From a virus, in IMG/VR virus record IMGVR_UViG_3300040801_003471, positions 1-46,843 of that record: a DNA stretch of 46,843 nucleotides. The stretch is one strand, 5' to 3'. The translations under genes were made by a program, and so were the position numbers. The notes beneath the pieces are model-generated. The model saw only the letters and a list, made by a program, of their open reading frames with translations, ran no database searches and was not told the origin of the DNA. How positions within the stretch are numbered: position 1 is the stretch's first letter; each line of letters starts with the position of its first letter. Positions 8,060-15,283 of the stretch are shown here, one piece after another.

Positions 8060-9877
8060 ATGAATATTATTGTTGATAAGAAAAAAGCTCTTAAGAAGTG
8101 GAGTCCTATTTTAGAATCTTTAGGTGTTACTGATAACACTGCTCAAGATTGGATGTCTGAATATGCTGAATACCACAGCATAAATGAAAATACCGCTTAC
8201 AGCACATTAGGTAACCTTTCAGGTATGGGTGGAGTACAATCTCCTCAGCCTTCAGGTATAGCTGGTGACGCTGGTTCTGGTTTATTTAACCCTGTTGCGG
8301 GTGCACAATTCGGTCAAGGTGGAGTTGCTGGTTCTGGTGATTACGGTCAGCAGTTACTTCCAGTGGCTATGAAAGTTGCTGCTCAAACTATTGGTCTTGA
8401 CCTAGTTGCAGTTAAACCTTCTCCAGGTCCTGTTATTGATCTTATGTTCATCGATTACAGATACGATGATAGAGATAGAGATCCTGATTACAACCCAGTT
8501 GTATTCAAAATTGATGCAGATGACTTAACACCTCTTCTTGCTGAAATTGATATTGCTCTTGCCGCATCTGGTGCTAACCTAACTCAAGGTGGAGTTAACA
8601 AAGCTGTATTCTTACCATTTGGTGAAAATACTCTTACTGCTGAGCCTTCGTACAATCCTGAAATGCCATCATCTGGCTTCGGAAACGCTGTACGTGCTGC
8701 TGGTGTTGTTGCTCCTAACTATACTTCTGTTGCAGATCCTGCAAACGTTGTTGGTGCTATTGAATTCCTAGGATATTCGCGTATTGATAAGAAGCCAATG
8801 TTCAGAGCTTTCCGTCAAACTAATGCTGCTGCTACTGGTGCACATTGGGTATTTGACCAAAGAAAGAATACATTTGGACAAGGTGAAGCTATTGTAGAAG
8901 CTTTTGAAAATTCTGCAGTTGCTCCTGCTGGTACTGCTGGTGGACAAACTATCGGTGGATTAACTGGTGTTTCAGTTGAACTAGTTTCAGCTCTTGAAGA
9001 TCACCTTCCTGGATTCTCTGCTGGTTTCCACAGAAAAGGCGCTATGAGTCGTAAAGACGATGAAAATACTTATCCTGGTGTTATTGCTCCTAACGTTTCT
9101 ACTAAGAGAGTACAAGTTGGTACTGTTGAAGTAAGTTCAGCTCTAAAAAGAACTGAAATTGAAGATATCAAGTCTCAGACTGGTATTGATATTGTTTCTA
9201 AATTAGAATCAGTTCTTATTAACGAACTTTCTCAAACAATCTCTAAAGAAATTGTTTACAAAGTTTTCGAACTTGGTGAGTCTAACAGAGCTACTGCTCC
9301 TCTTAACACAGGTGCTCTTTCAAATGGTGGTACTGTATTTGATTTTGATGTAGATTCTTACTTCGCTTCTGCTGCAGCTGCAGGTAATGCTGTTGCTCCA
9401 GGTGGAGAGACTACTAACAGCGCGCAAAGAAAGTTATTAACTAGAATTGACGCTGCGTCTAACTACATTGCAACTGAAGGTCGTATCGGACCTGCTCAAT
9501 ATATCGTTACTAACGCTAAATTGGGTGCGGTACTTAAGACTGCTTCAGGTTACACTATTAATCCTATTAAGAGTGCATTGAACCCTGCTGGACAACTTTA
9601 TCCTATGGGAGCAATTGGTGATTTGACAATTTATGTTGATCCATATATGCTTTACAATGATGATAGAATCGTTATGGGTAGAAAGAACAACCCTGATCAA
9701 CCTGGTTTGATCTTTGTTCCTTACCTAATGGCTCAGTCTATTAGCTTGATTTCTGAAGCAACATTCGCACCAAGAATGTTACTAAGATCTCGTTACGCTA
9801 TCACTGATGTTGGATTCTTCCCACAGAAGCAGTACATGGCTATCCACGTAACTGACACAAACGGTTACTTATCTTAA
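8060..9877 (+). CDS. gp23: Major capsid protein (T4 gp23-like)
   Basis: HK97-fold capsid protein of 605 residues (T4 gp23 has 521). The N-terminal about 43 residues form a propeptide ending SINE43/NTAYS, a good (L/I)xE site for the prohead protease encoded just upstream. Typical family blocks are LLPVAMKVAAQTIGLDLVAV (99-118), the domain around SSALKRTEIEDIKSQTGID, ASNYIATEGRIGPAQYIV and the C-terminal RSRYAITDVGFFPQKQ region. Codon use is visibly richer in GCT/GGT and other C/G-containing codons than the neighbours, as expected for very high expression. Two strong terminators follow. A related 22-residue segment reappears in the mini-gene at 14487-14738. Confidence 0.96.
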   Translation: MNIIVDKKKALKKWSPILESLGVTDNTAQDWMSEYAEYHSINENTAYSTLGNLSGMGGVQSPQPSGIAGDAGSGLFNPVAGAQFGQGGVAGSGDYGQQLLPVAMKVAAQTIGLDLVAVKPSPGPVIDLMFIDYRYDDRDRDPDYNPVVFKIDADDLTPLLAEIDIALAASGANLTQGGVNKAVFLPFGENTLTAEPSYNPEMPSSGFGNAVRAAGVVAPNYTSVADPANVVGAIEFLGYSRIDKKPMFRAFRQTNAAATGAHWVFDQRKNTFGQGEAIVEAFENSAVAPAGTAGGQTIGGLTGVSVELVSALEDHLPGFSAGFHRKGAMSRKDDENTYPGVIAPNVSTKRVQVGTVEVSSALKRTEIEDIKSQTGIDIVSKLESVLINELSQTISKEIVYKVFELGESNRATAPLNTGALSNGGTVFDFDVDSYFASAAAAGNAVAPGGETTNSAQRKLLTRIDAASNYIATEGRIGPAQYIVTNAKLGAVLKTASGYTINPIKSALNPAGQLYPMGAIGDLTIYVDPYMLYNDDRIVMGRKNNPDQPGLIFVPYLMAQSISLISEATFAPRMLLRSRYAITDVGFFPQKQYMAIHVTDTNGYLS

Positions 9878-9896
9878 TAGTAACTTTCCTGATATT

Positions 9897-9924
9897 AAAA
9901 AGCTGGTTAAAACCAGCTTTTTTT
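9897..9924 (+). terminator. Intrinsic terminator after the capsid gene
   Basis: Stem AGCTGGTT/AACCAGCT with a 2-4 nt A-rich loop, preceded by A4 and followed by T6. It lies 20 nt after the capsid stop. Confidence 0.92.
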
Positions 9925-9930
9925 ATGCAT

Positions 9931-9961
9931 AAAAAAAGGGAATCATTTGATTCCCTTTTTG
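9931..9961. terminator. Second, bidirectional intrinsic terminator
   Basis: A7 then stem GGGAATC/GATTCCC with a 4-nt loop, then T5GT5. It backs up the first terminator and can also end transcripts of the minus-strand gene that stops at 9981. Confidence 0.9.
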
Positions 9962-9980
9962 TTTTTCATAATACTGGGTT

Positions 9981-10286
9981 TTAGAAATTTCTTTTTCTTA
10001 GTAAATCTACATCAATTGGTCGATCTTTGCCGTGAATTTCATATCCATATCTTGCTAAATCAACACATTGGTTAGTTCCTTTTACAGTCTCAAACCATAA
10101 GGTATCATTGCGTAAATATAGATTTCCTTTATAATCAAAGGTCTTAGTTCTATTACTTGTATAATCAGTCAAAGTCAGTGATTTATTGCTGACACTACAA
10201 CTAGTTAGTATTCCAACTAGTAAAATCAAAATGATTAACAATATATTGCCTACATTTTCTTTTAATTTTGTGATAGAAAGTGTCAT
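9981..10286 (-). CDS. Small lipoprotein
   Basis: Protein of 101 residues with one hydrophobic segment (residues 13-27) ending in a lipobox LTSC, so Cys30 is the probable lipidation site. The mature part of about 70 residues is soluble and polar (LTLTDYTSNRTKTFDYKGN, NDTLWFETVKG). The N-region before the hydrophobic stretch is 12 residues long, normal for a lipoprotein signal. Phage lipoproteins often act in superinfection exclusion or envelope remodelling, but nothing here identifies the role. Transcribed toward the capsid terminators. Confidence 0.7.
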   Translation of the reverse strand: MTLSITKLKENVGNILLIILILLVGILTSCSVSNKSLTLTDYTSNRTKTFDYKGNLYLRNDTLWFETVKGTNQCVDLARYGYEIHGKDRPIDVDLLRKRNF

Positions 10287-10502
10287 TATGTTTAATTATT
10301 TTAATTTATCAATGAATAGTTTTAAACAAACATTACATATATCATAATTAATGATGTTATTACCATTGCATAATAGCAACATTTGAAAATTATGAAGTCT
10401 CTTTTTCTCATAACTTTTAAGTTTAAATCTATATTATATATACATTATCTTATTGTTAATATAACAAATCTAAAAAATAGTTTTGAAAAAGAAAAATATT
10501 TA

Positions 10503-10787
10503 TTACTGGTTCTGGATATAATATTGTCGAATTTCCTTCATAATAAAAAAGTAAATAATAATAAAAAAAGTTATGATCAACATATTTGCTTCAGTATAAT
10601 ATTTTAATATTTCAGGAAAAATTAATTTGGTATAGTATTTTGTAAATGCATTATAATAATTCATAGAAATTATAATAATACAAATAATAGAAAATGATTT
10701 GATAAGTCTTGATTTGAATTTGTTTATTTTTCGATAGCAATCAGTATGAATTTTATGGTCTTCCATATAATTTTTCAGTTGATTCAT
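10503..10787 (-). CDS. Possible small membrane protein
   Basis: Frame of 94 residues from an ATG at 10787. It has two hydrophobic segments, about 32-48 (SIICIIIISM) and 68-84 (MLIITFFIIIYFFIM), and a basic N-terminus (YRKINKFKSRLIKS). No family recognised. If it is not real, 10287-10885 is about 600 nt of A/T-rich sequence without a gene, and I see no other structure in it apart from the TATATAAAA box at 10856 before gp46. The base composition makes chance frames common here, so confidence is moderate. Confidence 0.45.
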   Translation of the reverse strand: MNQLKNYMEDHKIHTDCYRKINKFKSRLIKSFSIICIIIISMNYYNAFTKYYTKLIFPEILKYYTEANMLIITFFIIIYFFIMKEIRQYYIQNQ

Positions 10788-10885
10788 AGTAAATATAATT
10801 AATAACGTTGAAAATAAAAATTTCTTGCTACATAAAACAATCTATTGTATATACTTATATAAAATAGTTAATTATTTCAATTTTT

Positions 10886-12643
10886 ATGATTATTAAAGAA
10901 TTACACCTCAAAAATTTCAAATCATACGGTAACAACCTACAAACATTAAAATTAGATCCGTCGATTGGAGAGCTAATATTAGTTAATGGTCCGAATGGTG
11001 CTGGAAAGTCAACAATGAGTGATGCGATTGATTATTGTTTATATAATCAAGTTAAAGGTAAAAAGAAAAAAAGAATCGTTGCGTCATCTTTACCAAATCG
11101 ACTTAATAATAATTTATATACGAAATTAGTTTTTGATGCTGACAATACGGAATATGTTGTTGAAAGAAGTATGAATCCTGGTAAAGTTAAATTAATTGAA
11201 GGAGGAGTTCCGTATAATCGAACCGGTAAGTCCAATATTAACGATAAAATTGAAGAAACAATTAATATTGATCTTGATACCTTTAAATCATTTATATCGA
11301 TGAGTATAAATGACTTTAAAAATTTTATGACTTTAACACCTGACGAAAAAAGAAAATTGCTTGATAAATTGTTTAATCTTGGTGTTCTAAATGATTTAGC
11401 AAAAATTCTAAAAAATTTAAAAGATAACAATCAAAAAGAGTTAATTAAATATCAAGAACAGATTAATATATTTGATCAAAATGTTGAGAGTATTACAGCA
11501 ACAGTTCAAAAAATTAAAGATGCTCAAAAATTAAATTTAGCATCCGAGATGGAAATTGTTAAAAGAGAAATATTAGATAATAAGGAAGAATTTTTAGAAA
11601 AAAAGAAAAAATCCGACAATATTGCTCAAAAGGAAGTTAGATTGCAACAAATGTTGACTGAAAAAACAAATCAGTTAAATCAGGTTAAATCTAAAATTAT
11701 GTTGCAAAGAGAGAAAATGGAATTATATGATAATGATAAATGTCCCGAATGCGGTAGTGATTTATGCTCTAATGAACATCAAGAAAAGAAAGAGATACTA
11801 AAATCGGAATTTGATAAATTAAATGAATTGAAATCTGAATACGAAAAATCTTTAAAAGATATTAAAACTAAAGAATTAAAATTTTCTGAATTAAAAGAAA
11901 AATTTCAAAATTCATTTATTGAGCTTAAAACTTATTTACAACAATTAAAAAATAAATATGCAGAATTAGAAACCAAAAAAACTAATAATTCAAATACACA
12001 AGAAATTGCAGAATTATTGAAAAACATTAAACAAAATGAAAATAAGTTAGAAAAAGCTAAAGACAATAAAGATGTAAAGATTTTTAATCAAAACATTTAC
12101 AAAAAACTAGATGAATTATTTTCCGAAAATGGAATTAAAAAATCTATTATTAAAACTATAGTTGAACCAATAAATATGTACGTTGCCGAAAATCTAAAAT
12201 TGTTAGATTTGCCTTTTGAGGTTCAATTATCAGATAGTTTTGACGCATCTATTAAACTGCTTGGTAATGATATTGATGTTGAAAGTTTATCGACTGGTGA
12301 AACTAAAAAGGTAAACATTTCTATAATGTTGGCATATTTAAAAATGATTAGAATGAAGCGAAATATTAATATTTTGTTTTTAGATGAAATATTTTCAAGC
12401 ATCGATATTGAAGGTATTAATTCGATTATTCATATTTTGAAGCATTTCGCAAGAAAATGGAAAGTCAATGTTTTTTTAGTTCATCATAGTAGATTAGATA
12501 TGTATCTATTTGATAGAATTTTACATATTGAAAAAAATATTACAAGTTATATTAGAGAAGAAGTGGTGAAATCGAAAGAAGAAATATTAGGTGAAATAGA
12601 AGATCTAGAAAATATTAATAGTATAGATCAGATAAGTCTGTAA
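10886..12643 (+). CDS. gp46: Recombination endonuclease subunit gp46 (SbcC/Rad50-like ATPase)
   Basis: Protein of 585 residues (T4 gp46 has 560). An SMC-type ATPase that works with the gp47 nuclease to resect DNA ends for recombination-dependent replication and host DNA breakdown. The Walker A motif GPNGAGKS is at 35-42. Coiled-coil arms of about 100 residues on each side flank a zinc hook with CPECGSDLC at 286-294. The signature LSTGETKK and Walker B ILFLDEIFSSID are near 470-520, and HH in FLVHHSR follows. A TATATAAAA box lies 30 nt before the ATG. Its partner gp47 is more than 10 kb away at 23106 rather than adjacent as in T4. The stop overlaps the end of the converging small gene by 29 nt. 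Confidence 0.95.
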   Translation: MIIKELHLKNFKSYGNNLQTLKLDPSIGELILVNGPNGAGKSTMSDAIDYCLYNQVKGKKKKRIVASSLPNRLNNNLYTKLVFDADNTEYVVERSMNPGKVKLIEGGVPYNRTGKSNINDKIEETINIDLDTFKSFISMSINDFKNFMTLTPDEKRKLLDKLFNLGVLNDLAKILKNLKDNNQKELIKYQEQINIFDQNVESITATVQKIKDAQKLNLASEMEIVKREILDNKEEFLEKKKKSDNIAQKEVRLQQMLTEKTNQLNQVKSKIMLQREKMELYDNDKCPECGSDLCSNEHQEKKEILKSEFDKLNELKSEYEKSLKDIKTKELKFSELKEKFQNSFIELKTYLQQLKNKYAELETKKTNNSNTQEIAELLKNIKQNENKLEKAKDNKDVKIFNQNIYKKLDELFSENGIKKSIIKTIVEPINMYVAENLKLLDLPFEVQLSDSFDASIKLLGNDIDVESLSTGETKKVNISIMLAYLKMIRMKRNINILFLDEIFSSIDIEGINSIIHILKHFARKWKVNVFLVHHSRLDMYLFDRILHIEKNITSYIREEVVKSKEEILGEIEDLENINSIDQISL

Positions 12644-13061
12644 TTAAAACATCACATTGGCGATATAAAATATTATACAAATATTTTTGAAATTCTTGTA
12701 GATCATTACTAATATCAGATACTTTGTATGACTTAATATTATCAGTATAAGTAATTATTGAATTATTTTTAGAACAATCAAATAAATGATTAATAAAAGT
12801 TATTTTTTTCTCTTCGATTTTAAGTTGAATTCTTCTATGAATTTCAGTTGTTAAATATGTTTCAATCCATTTATTTTTTTCAAAACTGAATATTGTTAAA
12901 TCAACTATAAAAACTGGTTCAGCTTCATTAAAACTAATTTCAAATATTGTAATTTGAATTAAAGTTTTATATTTGAAATATTTATCAAACTCTTTATCTG
13001 CAAATAAACAACTTTTTTGAATATGTTTCAATTCTTTTTTCTTTTTAATAAAAGTAAACAA
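12615..13061 (-). CDS. Hypothetical protein, 148 aa, TTG start
   Basis: Not recognised. The only usable start is a TTG at 13061; the frame contains no internal Met. The protein alternates beta-like segments (IQITIFEISF, PVFIVDLTIFSF) with charged loops, and contains three Cys. There is no signal peptide or membrane helix. It converges on gp46 with 29 nt overlap and is divergent from the gene at 13106 across a 44-nt A/T-rich spacer containing TATATAA on both strands. Probably expressed, but start and function are uncertain. Confidence 0.5.
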   Translation of the reverse strand: MFTFIKKKKELKHIQKSCLFADKEFDKYFKYKTLIQITIFEISFNEAEPVFIVDLTIFSFEKNKWIETYLTTEIHRRIQLKIEEKKITFINHLFDCSKNNSIITYTDNIKSYKVSDISNDLQEFQKYLYNILYRQCDVLITDLSDLYY

Positions 13062-13105
13062 TCCTTTAGAATTTTATATTTTATTTAAAGTTTATATATA
13101 ACTCA

Positions 13106-13387
13106 ATGGAAATAAAGACGTCTCTTATAGATTGGATCGGAGAACTTGAAGGTGGAGTTGCTGCTCTAATTGGATTAACACTTGATGATAAAAAAACTAT
13201 TGATGGGGTTTACTGGACACACCCAGATGGACGCCGTGGAATTAAATTAGAACATATATTCCTGAGGTATTTGAGAGTCCAGAGAGAAGAAGACATACCT
13301 TTCATTGAGGATCTGTTAAACGATGTTGAATCTATTTTACCGCCAAAGAAAGAAATATTCAAACGATTTTTAGAGGAATCAGATTAA
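13106..13387 (+). CDS. Hypothetical protein, 93 aa
   Basis: Not recognised. A compact soluble protein with no Cys. The central block DGVYWTHPDGRRGIKLEHIF is followed by an acidic helical C-terminus (EDIPFIEDLLNDVESILPPKKEIFKRFLEESD pattern in two helices). Its composition and regular secondary structure suggest a real folded protein. The stop overlaps the converging retropepsin-like gene by 9 nt. TTTATATATAACTCA precedes the ATG. Confidence 0.65.
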   Translation: MEIKTSLIDWIGELEGGVAALIGLTLDDKKTIDGVYWTHPDGRRGIKLEHIFLRYLRVQREEDIPFIEDLLNDVESILPPKKEIFKRFLEESD

Positions 13388-13807
13388 CTTATTGTATTTA
13401 TCTTTAAATGATGTGTTTTTTAAATTTATGTCAATTAAAAAATCACTAAGTGCGGTTCTACCGATCAACACTGGCATTGCCATCGCAGTTCTATCAGCCA
13501 ATGTAAATTCAGCTTCAATAGTTTTCCCAAAAATTATAATTGGAGTTTTAATTGTGAATCGTTGTTCACCTTCTCCATTTGAGGATGTAATTTCATTTAC
13601 AGTGTAATTTGTTGTGCGATATTCTTTATTTGGGAATTTGAATTGTTTGTGTTCACCTATTGTGAAGTATAAAATATCTCCTTCCAGTTTTTTAGCAGTG
13701 CAGTGAATTGAATTTAAATATGCACCAGTATCAATTTTAACAGGTACGTCTTTTAAATTTAATTCAGAAAAATCAAAATAATCTACTCTACCTAATATTT
13801 GTTTCAT
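13379..13807 (-). CDS. Retropepsin-like aspartic protease, RimB / DUF785 family
   Basis: Protein of 142 residues matching the family called putative ATP-dependent zinc protease or RimB. The active-site triplet is DTGA in VKIDTGAYLNSIHC (about residues 24-37). The family's C-terminal block is EAEFTLADRTAMAMPVLIGRTAL, where MxxPVLIGRTAL is diagnostic. A full-length single domain without signal peptide, so cytoplasmic. In bacteria these proteins sit beside RimK-type ATP-grasp glutamate ligases; no ATP-grasp gene is visible here. The function in a phage is unknown; a role in protein modification or turnover is possible. It is the last gene of the minus-strand run starting at 15216 and has its own leader, whose sequence up to the first codons is shared with the gene starting at 16960. 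Confidence 0.8.
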   Translation of the reverse strand: MKQILGRVDYFDFSELNLKDVPVKIDTGAYLNSIHCTAKKLEGDILYFTIGEHKQFKFPNKEYRTTNYTVNEITSSNGEGEQRFTIKTPIIIFGKTIEAEFTLADRTAMAMPVLIGRTALSDFLIDINLKNTSFKDKYNKLI

Positions 13808-13829
13808 AGATTATATATTAAATTGGTGA

Positions 13830-14015
13830 CTATTTTTCTTTAATTGATTGAATAGCATTAAATACTGAAGTTTTAAGCTCTTCTGGGTTAAACTGGATGT
13901 TGTCTGTGTGAATTAATTCTATATCATCAATAGAATCTATATCTTTCTTTTCTGAGGCAGTGTAAATCACCTTTATAGTCGTAATATCTTTATTATTTAA
14001 TATACTAATCGTCAT
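13830..14015 (-). CDS. Hypothetical protein, 61 aa
   Basis: Not recognised. A small acidic protein (KDIDSIDDIELIHTDN in the middle) with a helical Lys-rich end. Its ATG lies inside the end of the upstream gene (11-nt overlap, 14005-14015), typical of translational coupling in a compact phage operon. There is no signal peptide. Confidence 0.55.
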   Translation of the reverse strand: MTISILNNKDITTIKVIYTASEKKDIDSIDDIELIHTDNIQFNPEELKTSVFNAIQSIKEK

Positions 14016-14301
14016 TATTATAATCTAAATTTTCTGAACAAATTTTACACTGATCATATAAGCAAAAATCAAAGCCAACAAATCCAGTATATAAACATGC
14101 TTGTTTATCTTTTTTAATATTTCTATAATATTTACATGGTTTTGTTTTATATCCCCACTTTCCATCTTCCATTACACCAGGTTCAGTCAACATTGTATAA
14201 CAATACATTCCTTCTGGAATTTCTTTAGTTGACAATTTTACATTTAACAGATGTAGTATCTTATGCCATATAATCTCAACATATATAACTAATTTACGCA
14301 T
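14005..14301 (-). CDS. Cys-rich hypothetical protein, 98 aa
   Basis: The ATG at 14301 is chosen over one 21 nt upstream because it overlaps the upstream stop by 8 nt (ATGCGTAA), the coupling pattern seen along this operon. The N-terminus is amphipathic and hydrophobic (KLVIYVEIIWHKILHLL). The second half carries seven Cys, including KPCKYYRN, ACLYTG and CLYDQCKIC, which could bind zinc or an Fe-S cluster. No family recognised. Confidence 0.55.
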   Translation of the reverse strand: MRKLVIYVEIIWHKILHLLNVKLSTKEIPEGMYCYTMLTEPGVMEDGKWGYKTKPCKYYRNIKKDKQACLYTGFVGFDFCLYDQCKICSENLDYNNDD

Positions 14302-14506
14302 AATCTTCGAAACTAATATCATTTAACAATTCTTCATAAGATTTTGGAAGTCTACACATCCAAACCATTTTGGGATAATACGTTTTACCACTACTAAAAT
14401 TAATCATTTGTGTATCAACATATACTTTATCAACTATTGAGCGATCTGTATAGTATATTGTGTAATCTGTAGAATATCTAATTCCTTCAAAATCCGAGTC
14501 GTGCAT
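14294..14506 (-). CDS. Hypothetical protein, 70 aa, with ELLNDISFEDY tail
   Basis: Not recognised. It starts inside the end of the upstream mini-gene in another frame (20-nt overlap). The notable feature is the C-terminal YEELLNDISFEDYA, which nearly repeats IDELLNDITFDDYG in that upstream protein. The rest (STDYTIYYTDRSIVDKVYVDTQ) is beta-rich. The shared tail suggests a common short binding peptide or a partial duplication. Confidence 0.55.
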   Translation of the reverse strand: MHDSDFEGIRYSTDYTIYYTDRSIVDKVYVDTQMINFSSGKTYYPKMVWMCRLPKSYEELLNDISFEDYA

Positions 14507-14738
14507 TATTAACTAGTTCATTTTGGTAACCATAATCATCAAATGTTATATCATTTAATAATTCATCTATATCACCAAAAAATATTTTTCTTGTTTGTTC
14601 AAATGGATCAAAAAACATAAGATTTCCAACGGGCAGGTCAAGAGGTTGAACTGCAACTAAATCTAAACCGATTGTTTGAGCTGCTACTTGTCGAGCTACT
14701 GGTAATAAATCTGGTTGCCATTGTTCCTCTTCTTCCAT
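14487..14738 (-). CDS. Mini-protein carrying a major-capsid-protein segment
   Basis: Protein of 83 residues starting at ATG 14738, 2 nt before the stop of the dCTPase gene; an in-frame ATG at 14822 would overlap that gene by 83 nt and is less likely. Residues 11-32, LLPVARQVAAQTIGLDLVAV and two more, match capsid residues 99-120 at 19 of 22 positions. Similarity continues weakly (VGNLMFFDPF against VIDLMFIDYR). The codons of about half of the conserved residues differ, so this is not a recent copy or an assembly error, and the peptide looks selected. The protein then diverges into DIDELLNDITFDDY. Possible roles are a capsid assembly modulator or a relic of a vertex-protein paralog. No HK97 core is present. 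Confidence 0.7.
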   Translation of the reverse strand: MEEEEQWQPDLLPVARQVAAQTIGLDLVAVQPLDLPVGNLMFFDPFEQTRKIFFGDIDELLNDITFDDYGYQNELVNNARLGF

Positions 14739-14739
14739 C

Positions 14740-15216
14740 TTAATATCCTCTTTCTTGCCGAGCTCTATTTTCCATATTTTTTGCCCAATAAAGTTCAAAT
14801 AACTTTTTGCCATCCATACCAACAGAGATCATCATATTAAATAAGAAATGCTGAGCATCAACTAATTCATACATTAATTCTAATCTATCTCTTTCTGACA
14901 TACCAGCAAGTGTTAATTCATCCATTTTCTTGTAATCCTTTTTCCAAGGTTTCCAAGATGCATTTTTAATGCCATCGTGAATGCCACCTAATGCATCATA
15001 CGCTTCGCGAAATTCATCCTGCAAGGCGTGGTAGTTCCAATCCCAAAATTCTCTTACTTTTCTTAGTGGTGCATTTTCAAGTTCTGAAAAATTATATCCA
15101 TATACATTTTCTTGGATATCTTTTTGAAGTTTCATTAATTCAGTTAGATGCTCGGTATAATCTTCATATTTTTCTTTCAATTCTAAATCTGCACAATTAT
15201 TATCTAAATTTGCCAT
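14740..15216 (-). CDS. gp56: dCTPase/dUTPase, T4 gp56-like
   Basis: All-alpha NTP pyrophosphatase of 158 residues, close to T4 gp56 (171 aa), which hydrolyses dCTP and dUTP so that only modified cytosine enters phage DNA. Shared with gp56 as remembered: DEFREAYDALGG (67-78) against DEFRELLTSLGE, ELVDAQHFLFNM (117-128) against ELVDIFHFVLNM, and KNMENRARQERGY (146-158) against KNKENFARQDNGY. Metal ligands Glu68, Glu71, Glu117 and Asp120 are in place. It heads a run of small coupled minus-strand genes. Its presence supports a modified cytosine in the virion DNA, matching the BGT-like transferase at 4271. Confidence 0.92.
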   Translation of the reverse strand: MANLDNNCADLELKEKYEDYTEHLTELMKLQKDIQENVYGYNFSELENAPLRKVREFWDWNYHALQDEFREAYDALGGIHDGIKNASWKPWKKDYKKMDELTLAGMSERDRLELMYELVDAQHFLFNMMISVGMDGKKLFELYWAKNMENRARQERGY

Positions 15217-15283
15217 TATAAATATTTCTTTTTTTATAATTAGAAAAATATGAAGTAAAGTTTAATTTCTGAATTGAAATTTG

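Noticed and set aside
10383-10607. Plus-strand frame of 74 codons with a TTG start
   Set aside because: Low-complexity A/T-rich sequence overlapping the better minus-strand candidate; no motif or promoter.
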